Of a stretch of 34,822 nt of DNA, positions 7,569-15,278 are shown in pieces (positions within the stretch are counted from its first letter, which is position 1; the number at the start of each line of letters is the position of its first letter). The position numbers and the translations under genes are program-made. The stretch is from positions 1-34,822 of the forward strand of contig JALOQF010000128.1 in assembly GCA_025459425.1 (NCBI GenBank), given 5' to 3'. The notes under the pieces were generated by a model. It did not search any database, was not told where the DNA came from, and saw only the letters and a program-made list of their open reading frames with translations. The DNA is from Myxococcaceae bacterium (GTDB lineage: Bacteria > Myxococcota > Myxococcia > Myxococcales > Myxococcaceae).

Positions 7569-8696
7569 TCAATCGAAGGCAGCGAGCCCGCCATCGGGTG
7601 GTGGCGCCGGTGGCCTCGAGGCCGGCGCAGCACCCGAGCGGGCATCGCTCTTCCCGTCACGCGGGTCGACCCGCGCCCGTCGAGCGGCGTCGATGGCCTC
7701 GAAGGCGGCCAGTTCTTCGTCGGTGGCCGGCGTGCGCAGCTCGTCCTTGAGGGCGAGCGACTGGTGCTCCGAGACGAGGTTCCACACGCCGTTCTCTTCG
7801 GCGAAGACCCACAAGACGCGGAACGGCGGCGCGGTGACGGTCTTCTTGCCGCTCCCCTGGCGCAGTACCACGTTCGCGGCGACCCACCCGGTGCGGCCGC
7901 CGGGCGACAGGCGCGCACGAATCGGCCCGTCGACCTTGTACGAGAACACGCTCTTCTTGAGCGCCGCGAGCTGTGGCTTGAGCAGCTCCTTGAACTTCTT
8001 TCCGTTCTCGAAGAACTCCGAGGGCCCCGTGCCGATGATGACCACCTCGGGCCGCTCGCTCACGCGCTCGTACTTCACGCCCACGTCGTCGAGGACCCGG
8101 CGCGACAGCCCCACGAGCTGATCCGAGTCGGCGCCACGCTCGGCGAGCACGTCGGCCGGCGGCAGGTACTTTCGGGCGGCGTCGGCGGCGAAGATCTTCT
8201 CGTCGGGGACGGCGAGCGAGACGTGCACGGCATCGACGAGCCAGCGCTCGTCGGTCTTGATCAGATGACCGCTCACCCGCACCACCCACTTCGTCGAGCG
8301 GGCCTTCGTCTCCCACTCGACCCGCGGCACGTCCCAGAACCAGGCCGACCGCCCGTCGGGCGCCACGCCCACGTCGATGCGGCCCGTGCGGATTCGTAGC
8401 GTGGCGGTGCCGAGCCCGATGGCGAGCAACGCCTGACGGGCCACGTTGATCACCGGATCACGCTGGGCCCAGGTGTCGCTGGGCGCGAGACCGTACGCCA
8501 TCACGTCGGGCGCGAGCCGCCCTGCGAGTGGATCGGGGTCTCCGGTCTCGAGCGTCGAGTAGATGAACCGCACGGCGTCGCGCACCTCGGCGCGGGGATC
8601 GGGCGGCGGCGCTGGCTCGACCTTCTTCGGCGGAGGCGCCTTCGTGCACCCGACCAGGCCAACCACCAGCAGCACCCCAAGCACTCGCCACGTCAT
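7569..8696 (-). CDS. lipoprotein with two SnoaL/NTF2-like domains
   Basis: Starting at the ATG (8694-8696) with GGAG nine bases upstream, the 375-residue product opens MTWRVLGVLLVVGLVGCTKA, a type II signal peptide with lipobox LVGC. After a Pro-rich linker come two similar alpha+beta segments. The first (about 30-160) has RDAVRFIYSTLETGDPDPLA, then RTGRIDVGVAPDGRSAWFWD and TKWVVRVSGHLIKTDERWLV; the second (about 205-310) has VVIIGTGPSEFFENG, ARLSPGGRTGWVAANVVLR and FRVLWVFAEENGVWNLVSEH. The pattern of a helix and then strands with 'G-R-x-A/G-W' and 'R-W/V-W-x-L-V' is typical of SnoaL/NTF2-like folds that bind small molecules. The function is unknown. A second ATG five codons upstream (8711) is possible. 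The gene is convergent with the metallopeptidase (30 bp gap) and divergent from the amidase. Confidence 0.75.
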   Translation of the reverse strand: MTWRVLGVLLVVGLVGCTKAPPPKKVEPAPPPDPRAEVRDAVRFIYSTLETGDPDPLAGRLAPDVMAYGLAPSDTWAQRDPVINVARQALLAIGLGTATLRIRTGRIDVGVAPDGRSAWFWDVPRVEWETKARSTKWVVRVSGHLIKTDERWLVDAVHVSLAVPDEKIFAADAARKYLPPADVLAERGADSDQLVGLSRRVLDDVGVKYERVSERPEVVIIGTGPSEFFENGKKFKELLKPQLAALKKSVFSYKVDGPIRARLSPGGRTGWVAANVVLRQGSGKKTVTAPPFRVLWVFAEENGVWNLVSEHQSLALKDELRTPATDEELAAFEAIDAARRARVDPRDGKSDARSGAAPASRPPAPPPDGGLAAFD

Positions 8697-9030
8697 CGCT
8701 GCCCACTCCATCGTGTCGGCTCGGCTCCCGCCACCGTTCCGCGCCGCGACAACCTACCTGCCCCGACATGGACCTCCTGTCGCACGGCGGTGACTGCTTC
8801 CCACGCGTCGCGAAACACTGTCAGCGTCGTTGACATCTTTCTTCCGTGAGCCCGCCGCATTCTTGAACAGGTGGTGCCTCGAGTTCAGACAGCGCGACTC
8901 GGTGAGGTGGCTTCTCCCTGGGCAGGCCCCTCGGAGCGCCACGCCCGACGCGTTGGCACGCCGCCTGCCCTATCCCTCTGAGAACACTGTGAAACCTTCG
9001 GGTTTCACCCTTCTGCACCTGGGGCTGACC
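8697..9030. other. 334-bp divergent intergenic region
   Basis: No gene is supported here. It lies between the start of the NTF2-like lipoprotein (minus) and the amidase lipoprotein (plus) and must hold both promoters. TTGACA occurs at 8830-8835 on the plus strand but no matching -10 follows at 16-18 bp. TGTCA (8819-8823) and TGACA (8831-8835) form a small inverted repeat around that site. A perfect UUCG hairpin lies at 8989-9008. The open frame that runs from 8830 into the amidase shows no protein-like character before the signal peptide. Confidence 0.5.
8989..9008 (+). promoter_or_regulatory. perfect 8-bp hairpin with C(UUCG)G tetraloop in the amidase leader
   Basis: GTGAAACC (8989-8996), TTCG (8997-9000) and GGTTTCAC (9001-9008) form an uninterrupted stem closed by a C-G pair over UUCG, the extra-stable tetraloop. 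It ends 22 bp before the ATG of the amidase and before its GGGG SD-like stretch. No T-run follows, so it looks like an mRNA leader or stability element, or part of a terminator/attenuator, rather than a simple terminator. Confidence 0.55.
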
Positions 9031-10695
9031 ATGAATCGGACACTCTTCGCAACGCTGGTCTCGCTGGCCCTCGTCATGGCGGGCTGTGGGACGGGCGATG
9101 CCTCGTTGCAGATGCCGGCGGTCGACATCGACCAGCCGGACCGCGAGGAAGGCTGGAGCGACGACGCGAACCTGCGCACCTCCACCACGCTCGACCCCAT
9201 CTTCGAAGGCGCGGGGCGCGCGTTCAACGTGTCGCCGGCGCTCCTGAAGGCCATCGCCTGGGCGTCGAGCCGCTTCGAGATGGTGGCGAGCGAGGCCGAC
9301 TTCGAGGGCGCTCCCGAGGCCTACGGCCTCATGGGCCTGGGCGGTGACGTGCTCACCAGCGGCGCCGCGCTGGCCGGGGTGACGGCCGAGGCCACGAAGC
9401 GCGACGCGAGCGCCAACGTGCGGGCGGCTGCGGCGTGGCTCGATGCCGAGGCGAAGACGCAGGCCATCGACCGCGCGCGCCTGCTGAACTGGGTGCCGGT
9501 CGTCGCCGCTTTCTCGCGCATCGAAGACTTCCAGGCGCGTCAGGCCTTCGTGAAGGGCGAGGTGTTCGGCGCCATCACCGAGGGCGTCGGCGCGTTCTCG
9601 GACGAGCTGGCGGCGAGCGGTCAAGCGCTCGAGCTCGAGGCGGCGGTGGGCGAGATCGCCACCGTCTCGCAGGGCCTGTCGCGCGCGCCCGACTACGAGC
9701 GGGGCGTCTGGCGCCCGTCTCCCAACTTCAGCGCGCGTTCGGGCCGCGTGCAGATGGTCATCATTCACACCTGCGAGGGCGCGTACACCGGCTGCTACTC
9801 GTGGCTGGCCAACAGCCGCGCAGGCGCGTCGGCGCACTACGTCGTCAGCAGCGACGGCCGTGAGGTGTCGCAGCTCGTGCGCGAGTCGCAGCGCGCGTGG
9901 CACATCGCGGCCGACTACGCGTGCAGCCGCAACGGCAACAAGCGCTGCGACCTCAACGGCGTCGGCTCGAACGACTTCACCGTCGGCATCGAGCACGCGG
10001 GCTTCGCCTCGCAGTCGTCGTTCTCGGCGGGAATGATCGACGCGTCGGCGCGCCTCACCTGCGACATCACGCAAGACCACAACATTCCCCGCGACCGCTT
10101 CCACATCGTCGGCCACGGGCAGCTGCAGCCGTGGAACCGCACCGACCCGGGCCGGAACTGGCCGTGGAGCAGCTACATCCAGAAGGTGAACGCGTTCTGC
10201 GGCTCCTCGCCTGCGCCGACGCCGACACCGACGCCGACACCGACGCCCACACCGACGCCGACGCCTTCACCCGCGACGCTGGTCATCGACAGCAACAACG
10301 CGAACAACAACCAGGCGCGCGCCTACATCCAGGTATCGGGGAACTGGAAGAGCTCGACGAACATCGCGGGCTACTACGGCAGCGGCTACTGGCACGCCTC
10401 GACGGCGCCGGTCAGCGATGGCGCCGCGTTCTTCTTCAAGCTCGACGCGGCAGGTGCGAAGACCATCGACGCATGGTGGACCGCTGCCAGCGACCGAGCG
10501 CCCGACGCGACGTACGTCGCCTTCAACGCCCAGGGCCAGAAGGTGGGCGAGGGCACGGTGAACCAGGCGCGCAACGGCGGGCAGTGGAACCAGGTGGGCC
10601 GGTTCAACTTCACCGCGGGCTGGAACAAGGTCGTGCTGTCGCGCTGGTCGACCAGCGGCAAGGTGGTCATCGCCGACGCGCTGCGCGTGCGGTGA
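9031..10695 (+). CDS. lipoprotein N-acetylmuramoyl-L-alanine amidase (Amidase_2) with golvesin-like C-terminal domain
   Basis: The 554-residue product opens [20 protein letters not shown] with lipobox MAGC. Residues about 50-220 are helical and resemble a soluble lytic transglycosylase-like fold ([13 protein letters not shown], then [11 protein letters not shown] and later [15 protein letters not shown]), but the catalytic Glu-Ser is not obvious. Residues about 235-390 form an Amidase_2 (AmpD/PGRP) zinc domain: His246 in VIIHTCEG, His362 in HIVGHGQ and Asp372 in [10 protein letters not shown], the H...H-x9-D pattern of zinc ligands. This class cuts the amide between MurNAc and L-Ala in peptidoglycan. 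A (Pro-Thr)n linker (residues 396-412) leads to a golvesin-like beta domain ([35 protein letters not shown]). ATG 9031 fits the signal peptide. The stop overlaps the next gene by 4 bp. Confidence 0.9.
   Translation: MNRTLFATLVSLALVMAGCGTGDASLQMPAVDIDQPDREEGWSDDANLRTSTTLDPIFEGAGRAFNVSPALLKAIAWASSRFEMVASEADFEGAPEAYGLMGLGGDVLTSGAALAGVTAEATKRDASANVRAAAAWLDAEAKTQAIDRARLLNWVPVVAAFSRIEDFQARQAFVKGEVFGAITEGVGAFSDELAASGQALELEAAVGEIATVSQGLSRAPDYERGVWRPSPNFSARSGRVQMVIIHTCEGAYTGCYSWLANSRAGASAHYVVSSDGREVSQLVRESQRAWHIAADYACSRNGNKRCDLNGVGSNDFTVGIEHAGFASQSSFSAGMIDASARLTCDITQDHNIPRDRFHIVGHGQLQPWNRTDPGRNWPWSSYIQKVNAFCGSSPAPTPTPTPTPTPTPTPTPSPATLVIDSNNANNNQARAYIQVSGNWKSSTNIAGYYGSGYWHASTAPVSDGAAFFFKLDAAGAKTIDAWWTAASDRAPDATYVAFNAQGQKVGEGTVNQARNGGQWNQVGRFNFTAGWNKVVLSRWSTSGKVVIADALRVR
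10216..10263 (+). repeat. four 12-nt tandem repeats encoding a Pro-Thr linker
   Basis: The unit CCGACGCCGACA occurs twice exactly (10216-10227, 10228-10239) and twice with one change each (CCGACGCCCACA, 10240-10251; CCGACGCCGACG, 10252-10263). It is in frame and encodes alternating Pro-Thr between the amidase and golvesin-like domains, a typical extracellular spacer. Its length may vary by slippage in steps of four residues. Confidence 0.85.
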
Positions 10696-12008
10696 CTCAT
10701 CGGCTCGTAGTGCTCGCGGCGCTCGTCGCCGTGGGCGCATGTCGTGAAGGTGGCTCCTCGCCGACCGCGGCGCAGAGGCCTTCGGCACAGCCCGCTCCTG
10801 GTGCGCCCACCGCGAGGCTGGACTCGAGTCGAGCGAGCGATCCATCGGCCTCGACTGAACGCAACGGCCACCCGACGGCCGCGGGTGGCTCCAACGACTC
10901 GAGCCTGACGAACGAATCGATCCTGGACGCAGGGTTCCTCCGCGACGCCGTCGAGGCCCAACGCCCGTCTGTCGCCCGTGCAGGAACGCTGGCGCCGCCG
11001 TCGTCATCGGCCACCCCGTCGTTCGTGGAGCACCGCGAGCCCACCGGCCTGCTGGCGGAGCTCGCCGACGCCGGGTGGGCCCTCGCCTTCACTTCGGAGC
11101 GCAGCGGCACGCCGCAGCTTCACCACACCTCGGCTGGCACCGAGCGCGCGCTCACCGTCGACGCCACCCACCACCTGCAGGACGTGGCCCTGCGCCGAAA
11201 CGAGCTCCTCGTCTCGCGCGTCGAAGGCCCGGCCGAGCAGCTCGTGGCCGTGCGCATCGCCGACGGCGGGATGCGCGACGTCACCCCCGGCTTCGAGAAG
11301 GCCCACGCCGCGGTGCTTTCGCCCGACGAGTCCCACGTCGCCTTCGAGTCATCGCTGGCGGGCGCCTCGGACGTGGCGGTCGTGCCCTTCGATGGGAGCC
11401 GCCCTCCCCGCCTCGCCGCGCGTGAGCCGACGGGCTCGTTCCAACCGGCCTTCACGCGCGATGGCCGCGCGCTCGTCGTCACCAGCAGCGGAACGGGAGA
11501 CCCCGAGCTCTACCTCCAGCCGCTCGACGCCGGCACGCCCGCGCGCCTCACGGCCTTTCACCTCGAGGACTTCGGCGGCGTACCGTCTCCCGACGGCGTG
11601 TGGATGGCGTTCGTCTCGAACCGCGAGGGCAGTGACCGCGTCTTCCTCCAAAGGCTCGATGGGCGTGGCGCACGCCGGCTCTCTGCCGAGGCCCGCACGG
11701 GAGACTTCGCCGAGAGCAACCCGGTGTGGATGCCCGACGGGCGCTCGGTGCTGGTGACGCTCCGCGAGGGAACGCGCCTGTCGGTCCAGCGCATCGACGT
11801 GAAGACGCGCAAGGCCGGGTGGACGACGAGCTTCAACGCGCAGCTCCCGGCCCCCAGCCCCGACGGGCGCTTCATCGCCTTCGTGTCGGACCGCGCAGGC
11901 AACGCCGACGTCTGGGTGATGCGAGCCGACGGCAGCAGCGCCACCGCCGTCACGAGCCACGAGGCACCGGAGTACGGCCCACGCTGGACGCGGGCTGCTC
12001 CGCGGTGA
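10692..12008 (+). CDS. TolB-like beta-propeller lipoprotein (PD40 repeats)
   Basis: The GTG start at 10692 overlaps the amidase stop (GTGA), so translation is probably coupled. The 438-residue product opens [20 protein letters not shown], with lipobox VGAC, then a disordered Ser/Thr/Ala/Pro stretch to about residue 100. From there it contains repeated WD40-like/PD40 blades: AVLSPDESHVAFESSLAGAS, FTRDGRALVVTSSGTGDPEL, PSPDGVWMAFVSNREGSDRV, WMPDGRSVLVTLREGTRL and PSPDGRFIAFVSDRAGNADV. Such SPDG-x-x-I-A-F-x-S-x-R-x-G units are those of TolB and related periplasmic propellers, which bind proteins rather than act as enzymes. Sitting behind a peptidoglycan amidase, it may bind or place the amidase at the envelope; that is inference. 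The frame is open far upstream, but that part is antisense or out of frame to the amidase. Confidence 0.85.
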   Translation: MTHRLVVLAALVAVGACREGGSSPTAAQRPSAQPAPGAPTARLDSSRASDPSASTERNGHPTAAGGSNDSSLTNESILDAGFLRDAVEAQRPSVARAGTLAPPSSSATPSFVEHREPTGLLAELADAGWALAFTSERSGTPQLHHTSAGTERALTVDATHHLQDVALRRNELLVSRVEGPAEQLVAVRIADGGMRDVTPGFEKAHAAVLSPDESHVAFESSLAGASDVAVVPFDGSRPPRLAAREPTGSFQPAFTRDGRALVVTSSGTGDPELYLQPLDAGTPARLTAFHLEDFGGVPSPDGVWMAFVSNREGSDRVFLQRLDGRGARRLSAEARTGDFAESNPVWMPDGRSVLVTLREGTRLSVQRIDVKTRKAGWTTSFNAQLPAPSPDGRFIAFVSDRAGNADVWVMRADGSSATAVTSHEAPEYGPRWTRAAPR

Positions 12009-12018
12009 GCGGCTTCGT

Positions 12019-12834
12019 TCAGCGTTCGGCCGACACCGCCGGGCTCGCCCGGCCCGAGTCCGGTGGCGGCACCGGGCCCAGGTACAACAGCGGGTCGACG
12101 GGCACGCCGTCTTTGCGCACCTCGAAGTGCAGGTGGGGGCCGCTCGTCTTTCCAGAATCTCCGACGGTCGCCACCACCTGGCCCTCGCGCACCTTCTGGC
12201 CAGTCTTCACGCGCACGTCCCGGTTGTGGGCGTAGAGGGTGATGAGCCCACCCGCGTGCTCGACGATGACGATGAGCCCGTAGCCTTTCTGTTCGCCGGC
12301 GTAGAGCGTCGTGCCTGGCGCGGCGGTCTTCACTGGCGTACCGGCAGGCGCGGCCAGGTCGATGCCGTCGTGGGGCTCCTTTCCCTTCCGGCCGAAGCGC
12401 GCGTACAGCACCCCACGAATCGGCCAGCTGAGCGGGCCGTTCGACGTGCCCACCTTCGTCAGCACCTTCGGCGCCTTCTTCTCTGGCGTGGCCGCGGCCG
12501 GGCGCGCAGGTGGCGTCGGCTCGGGCGAATCCGCTTCGACCACCTTCGCCTTCGGCGCCTCGGCACCCGGAATTCGCAGCCATTCGCCCACCTTGAGCTC
12601 TCGTGGGTCGTCGATGGCATTGGCGCGCATGAGCTCGTCGACCGACAGGCCGTAGGTCCGCGCGATGCGGTACAGCGTCTGGCCCTTCTCGACGCGGTGC
12701 CGCACCTCGCCCGAGGCCGTGACGAGGTCGGGCTCGCGGTGGGCGGCTGGAACGAAGCCGCTCGACGCAGACGTGGTGACGCACGCGCTCGAGAGCGCGC
12801 CCACCACCACGAGGGCCAGTCGCGTCGACTTCAC
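12019..12834 (-). CDS. lipoprotein LysM-M23 peptidase (murein endopeptidase, NlpD/EnvC-like)
   Basis: The 271-residue product from GTG 12834 opens MKSTRLALVVVGALSSACVT (lipobox SSAC). A LysM peptidoglycan-binding domain (about 47-92: VRHRVEKGQTLYRIARTYGL ... NAIDDPRELKVGEWLRIP) is followed by a Pro/Ala linker and an M23 domain (about 140-250) with the zinc motifs H-x3-D (PHDGIDLAAPAGTP) and H-x-H (GPHLHFEVRKDG). Both metal motifs are intact, so it could be an active endopeptidase rather than an NlpD-type amidase activator; which of these cannot be decided from sequence. No good SD precedes the GTG. An in-frame ATG (12885) would add 17 residues but spoil the signal peptide. It is convergent with the TolB-like gene (10 bp gap), in an envelope-maintenance neighbourhood. 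Confidence 0.9.
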   Translation of the reverse strand: MKSTRLALVVVGALSSACVTTSASSGFVPAAHREPDLVTASGEVRHRVEKGQTLYRIARTYGLSVDELMRANAIDDPRELKVGEWLRIPGAEAPKAKVVEADSPEPTPPARPAAATPEKKAPKVLTKVGTSNGPLSWPIRGVLYARFGRKGKEPHDGIDLAAPAGTPVKTAAPGTTLYAGEQKGYGLIVIVEHAGGLITLYAHNRDVRVKTGQKVREGQVVATVGDSGKTSGPHLHFEVRKDGVPVDPLLYLGPVPPPDSGRASPAVSAER

Positions 12835-12968
12835 CGGGCGACGAGTGTGCGACAGGCTGCGACAGGGGCCAGTTTTCGGCTCCATGCGCCCCGCGCGCCG
12901 GGTGGGGCGGCAGGGCACGCGTTGGTGGTCGGCGCAGCGTGCTCTGTGGCGGAGGCCGGCGCTCGAGG

Positions 12969-13754
12969 CTACGGCAGCGCCGATTGGTGAAGGCTGGCCG
13001 ACGCCTCACCGCGCATCGCCGGCCGCGACGCCACCAACCGCCGCATGCGCGCCAGCACCTCGTCTGCGAGCCGACGGGTCCCCTCGCCCACGAGGCGCTG
13101 GTGCTGGCGTTCGGTGGACAGGTCGACGGCGAGCGGCACCGAGGCCACCTCGCCACGGACGCGCTCATGAATGGTGAACAGAATCGTGCCGGTCTTCACG
13201 TCGAAGAGCGTGGCCTCGAGCACACCGGTCGTCTCGACGGTCGTCCCTGGAACGAAGAGGGCGGCCACGAGGGTGACGTAGGCTGCAGCAGCGGGGTTGG
13301 CGCGCACCGAGTCGACGAAGCGATGGCGCATGAGCAGCAGGTACTCGGTGCGGTAGCGGGCGGCGAGCTCGCGGAGGCCCGGCAACCCGCGCTCGATGGG
13401 CCACTCGCTCGACACCTCGGTCGCCAGCTCGACGAGCCCCGACCCTTCCAGCGCGGCCACCACCTCGGCTGGCGAAGCCTGCACGGGCACCTCGTCGGAC
13501 ACCTCGTAGCGCGCAGCCACGGGGAGCACGCCGACGCGTGCGTTCTCCTCGAGGTAGACCGGCGCCGCGAGAATGGCGCGCAGCTCGGGCTCTGCGATGG
13601 CCGTCCGGTCCCTGGCGAAGTGGTTCTCGACCAGCGGCGCGGCGGGCGTCGGGCTCGCGTCGAAGGTCATCGGCGAAAACTCCATCGCGGCCTTCCGACT
13701 GGTCGCGCAACCGAAGGTCGAGAGCACGACGAGCGCTGCGGCGAAACGAAGCAT
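12969..13754 (-). CDS. lipoprotein, possibly rhombotarget-lipoprotein-like
   Basis: From the second of two close ATGs (13754; GAGGA lies 6 bp upstream, whereas it abuts the first ATG at 13760), the 261-residue product opens MLRFAAALVVLSTFGCATSR, a type II signal peptide with lipobox TFGC. The mature part has ENARVGVLPVAARYEVSDEV, GLPGLRELAARYRTEYLLLM, AAYVTLVAALFVPGTTVETT and GVLEATLFDVKTGTILFTIH. The succession 'L-A-x-x-Y-x-x-x-Y-L-L-L', 'G/L-x-V-P-G' and 'E-A-x-x-F-D-V-x-T-x-x-x-L-F' recalls lipoproteins described beside rhomboid-sorting systems (rhombotarget lipoprotein), but the match is from memory and partial, and no rhomboid gene is in the window. It is divergent from the ATL gene (133 bp between starts). 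Confidence 0.65.
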   Translation of the reverse strand: MLRFAAALVVLSTFGCATSRKAAMEFSPMTFDASPTPAAPLVENHFARDRTAIAEPELRAILAAPVYLEENARVGVLPVAARYEVSDEVPVQASPAEVVAALEGSGLVELATEVSSEWPIERGLPGLRELAARYRTEYLLLMRHRFVDSVRANPAAAAYVTLVAALFVPGTTVETTGVLEATLFDVKTGTILFTIHERVRGEVASVPLAVDLSTERQHQRLVGEGTRRLADEVLARMRRLVASRPAMRGEASASLHQSALP

Positions 13755-13835
13755 GGGCATTCCTCGGTGAAGGGTTGCGCGCGAGCAGACACCGCGCGAG
13801 AACCGGGCGACGCACCTGCGCCACATCGTTTCTTC

Positions 13836-13891
13836 ATGGAATCGGCATGAGCGGCCACGACCTGCAGACGCGACTCGAGTGGCTTCCGTGA
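13836..13891 (+). other. two chained mini-frames leading into the ATL start
   Basis: ATG 13836 encodes MESA and stops in ATGA (13847-13850), whose ATG begins a 14-codon frame MSGHDLQTRLEWLP that stops in GTGA (13888-13891), whose GTG starts the ATL protein. Such 4-nt overlaps are typical of translational coupling, and the ATL GTG has no SD of its own. Short frames arise by chance, so this is only a candidate leader. Confidence 0.25.
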
Positions 13892-14301
13892 GCGCCTGGC
13901 AGCTCGCGGTCCGCCGGGCCGTCTCGAGCATTCCGAAGGGCCGCACGGCCAGCTACGCGCAGGTCGCGCTCCTCGCGGGGAAACCGGGCGCCGCGCGCGC
14001 CGTGGTGCGGGCGCTCGACGAGACGATGCCGTGGTGGCGCGTCGTCAAGAGTGACGGCACGGTGGCGAAGGAGATGCTCGCGAAGCAGGCCCCGCGCCTG
14101 GCGGCCGAAGGCGTCAGGCTGGCGAAGCGACGGGTACCGCCGGAGCGCCGGTGGACACCGTTCGCGCCCGCGGCCACAGAAACGACGCCACCTCGGGCCA
14201 CACCGCGTCCTGCAGCGCCGAGCGGAAGAAGCCGAAGTGGCCAATCGCCTTCACCCCGCGCTGCCGCGGCGTCAGGTGCACGCGCTCGACCCTCGCGTTG
14301 A
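13888..14301 (+). CDS. alkyltransferase-like (ATL) DNA-repair protein, MGMT family without active-site Cys
   Basis: The first ~95 residues match the DNA-binding domain of O6-alkylguanine-DNA alkyltransferases: WQLAVRRAVSSIPKGRTASY, AQVALLAGKPGAARAVVRAL and MPWWRVVKSDGTV, then the helical end PRLAAEGVRLAKRRV. The reactive PCHR of MGMT is here P48-W49-W50-R51, with Trp in place of Cys, the hallmark of ATL proteins that bind O6-alkylguanine and hand it to nucleotide excision repair without transferring the alkyl group. The start chosen is GTG 13888; GTG 13879 is in frame. After about residue 95 the frame continues for some 40 Arg/Pro/Ala/Ser-rich residues that lie antisense to the hydrolase gene and look like out-of-frame sequence, so the conserved protein may effectively end earlier although no earlier stop exists. 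Confidence 0.85.
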   Translation: MSAWQLAVRRAVSSIPKGRTASYAQVALLAGKPGAARAVVRALDETMPWWRVVKSDGTVAKEMLAKQAPRLAAEGVRLAKRRVPPERRWTPFAPAATETTPPRATPRPAAPSGRSRSGQSPSPRAAAASGARARPSR

Positions 14302-15004
14302 CGTACCGCCCGTGGAGCCAGTCCACCGCCTGCCGTGGCGCGTAGTCGTCGTCTTCGATGCTGAAGGACAACAGCTCGGCGCCCACGCGCTCGAACCCCG
14401 TGGCCGGCAGGCCGTCACCGAAGAGGTAGTCGGGCCGGCGGCACCAGCGCGCCCATTCGAGCGCGACACCCTTCGGCAGATCTTCACCGAGCCCCAGCTG
14501 GCCGGGGACGTAGCCCAGCGCCGTGCCCACGACGGGGAGCAGCCCGTACCAGACCGCTGCCTTGTGCAGCGCCGAGGCGCCGCGCCAGTGGCCCCAGTAG
14601 CCGCTCTGCGAGGCCACCGTGACGGCCTTCTGAACGTGCCCGGCGCTCTCGGCGAGGCCCAGCAGCTGACCGCCCACCGAGTGCCCCACGTAGTGCAGCG
14701 GCCGCGCACCCGCGTCTTCCTGCGCGAAGTGCAGCACGCCCTCGAGGTCGCGCTGCCCCCAGTCGCGCATGCGCGCGTCGAACCCACGCAGCTTCGCCGG
14801 CCGTGACTCGCCCACGCCCCGGTAATCGAACGTCAAGACCGTGAAGCCCCGGAGCGACAGCCACGCCGCGAAGCGCGCGTAATACGCCTGCTTCACGGCG
14901 GTCGCCCCGCCGATGACGACGTAGGGGCCCGCGCCCTGCTCGCCATACTTCCGCGCGCCGAGCGCGTACCCATCGGTGGCACTGATGCGAAGGGGCGTGG
15001 CCAT
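14114..15004 (-). CDS. alpha/beta hydrolase
   Basis: The 296-residue product begins MATPLRISATDGYALGARKY and shows an alpha/beta-hydrolase order: strand and oxyanion region YVVIGGATAVKQAYYARFAA, FTVLTFDYRGVGES, then the nucleophile elbow GHSVGGQLLG (Ser in G-x-S-x-G), and late YLFGDGLPATGFERVGAELL / SFSIEDDDYAPRQAV for the acid and IGHFGFF for the catalytic His. This resembles the group of predicted serine hydrolases near UCP037442; the substrate is unknown. No signal peptide is present. ATG 15004 has GGAG nine bases upstream, inside a palindrome (15011-15027). The last ~18 codons and the stop overlap the tail of the convergent ATL frame. It follows the C39-like gene by a 274-bp gap. Confidence 0.85.
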   Translation of the reverse strand: MATPLRISATDGYALGARKYGEQGAGPYVVIGGATAVKQAYYARFAAWLSLRGFTVLTFDYRGVGESRPAKLRGFDARMRDWGQRDLEGVLHFAQEDAGARPLHYVGHSVGGQLLGLAESAGHVQKAVTVASQSGYWGHWRGASALHKAAVWYGLLPVVGTALGYVPGQLGLGEDLPKGVALEWARWCRRPDYLFGDGLPATGFERVGAELLSFSIEDDDYAPRQAVDWLHGRYVNARVERVHLTPRQRGVKAIGHFGFFRSALQDAVWPEVASFLWPRARTVSTGAPAVPVASPA

Positions 15005-15010
15005 GGCTCA

Positions 15011-15027
15011 TGTCTCCAGTGGAGACA
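15011..15027. promoter_or_regulatory. 7-bp palindrome over the hydrolase ribosome-binding site
   Basis: TGTCTCC (15011-15017), AGT, GGAGACA (15021-15027) is a perfect inverted repeat seven bases upstream of the hydrolase ATG. On the minus strand the GGAG of the second arm as read is the likely SD. As DNA it could be an operator; as RNA it would hide the SD in a 7-bp stem over a 3-nt loop. The rest of the gap to 15278 shows no gene I can support. Confidence 0.45.
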
Positions 15028-15278
15028 CTAACGCCTGACGAGGAGCGCCGCAACGCCCTGCCCCAACCTCACGGCTGGCCGCGCGACGTGCCGGGGCTCA
15101 CGACGGTCTCCACCCCCGGTGACGGAAGCGCACCGCAGCGCCACTGCTGCGCTTCTTCGCGAGGACCCCGCACATCACCCCGCGAGCAGGGCAGCTCCAA
15201 CCGGCCGGTGGACCTCGTGCGAGAGGGCGTCGTCCGCGGAGGGCCCCATCGTCCGGCGGCTCGAGTCGCGGCCCATCA

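Noticed and set aside
8830..8835. TTGACA as a -35 promoter box for the amidase gene
   Set aside because: No -10-like hexamer at 16-18 bp and the site lies about 200 bp upstream of the start; left unassigned.
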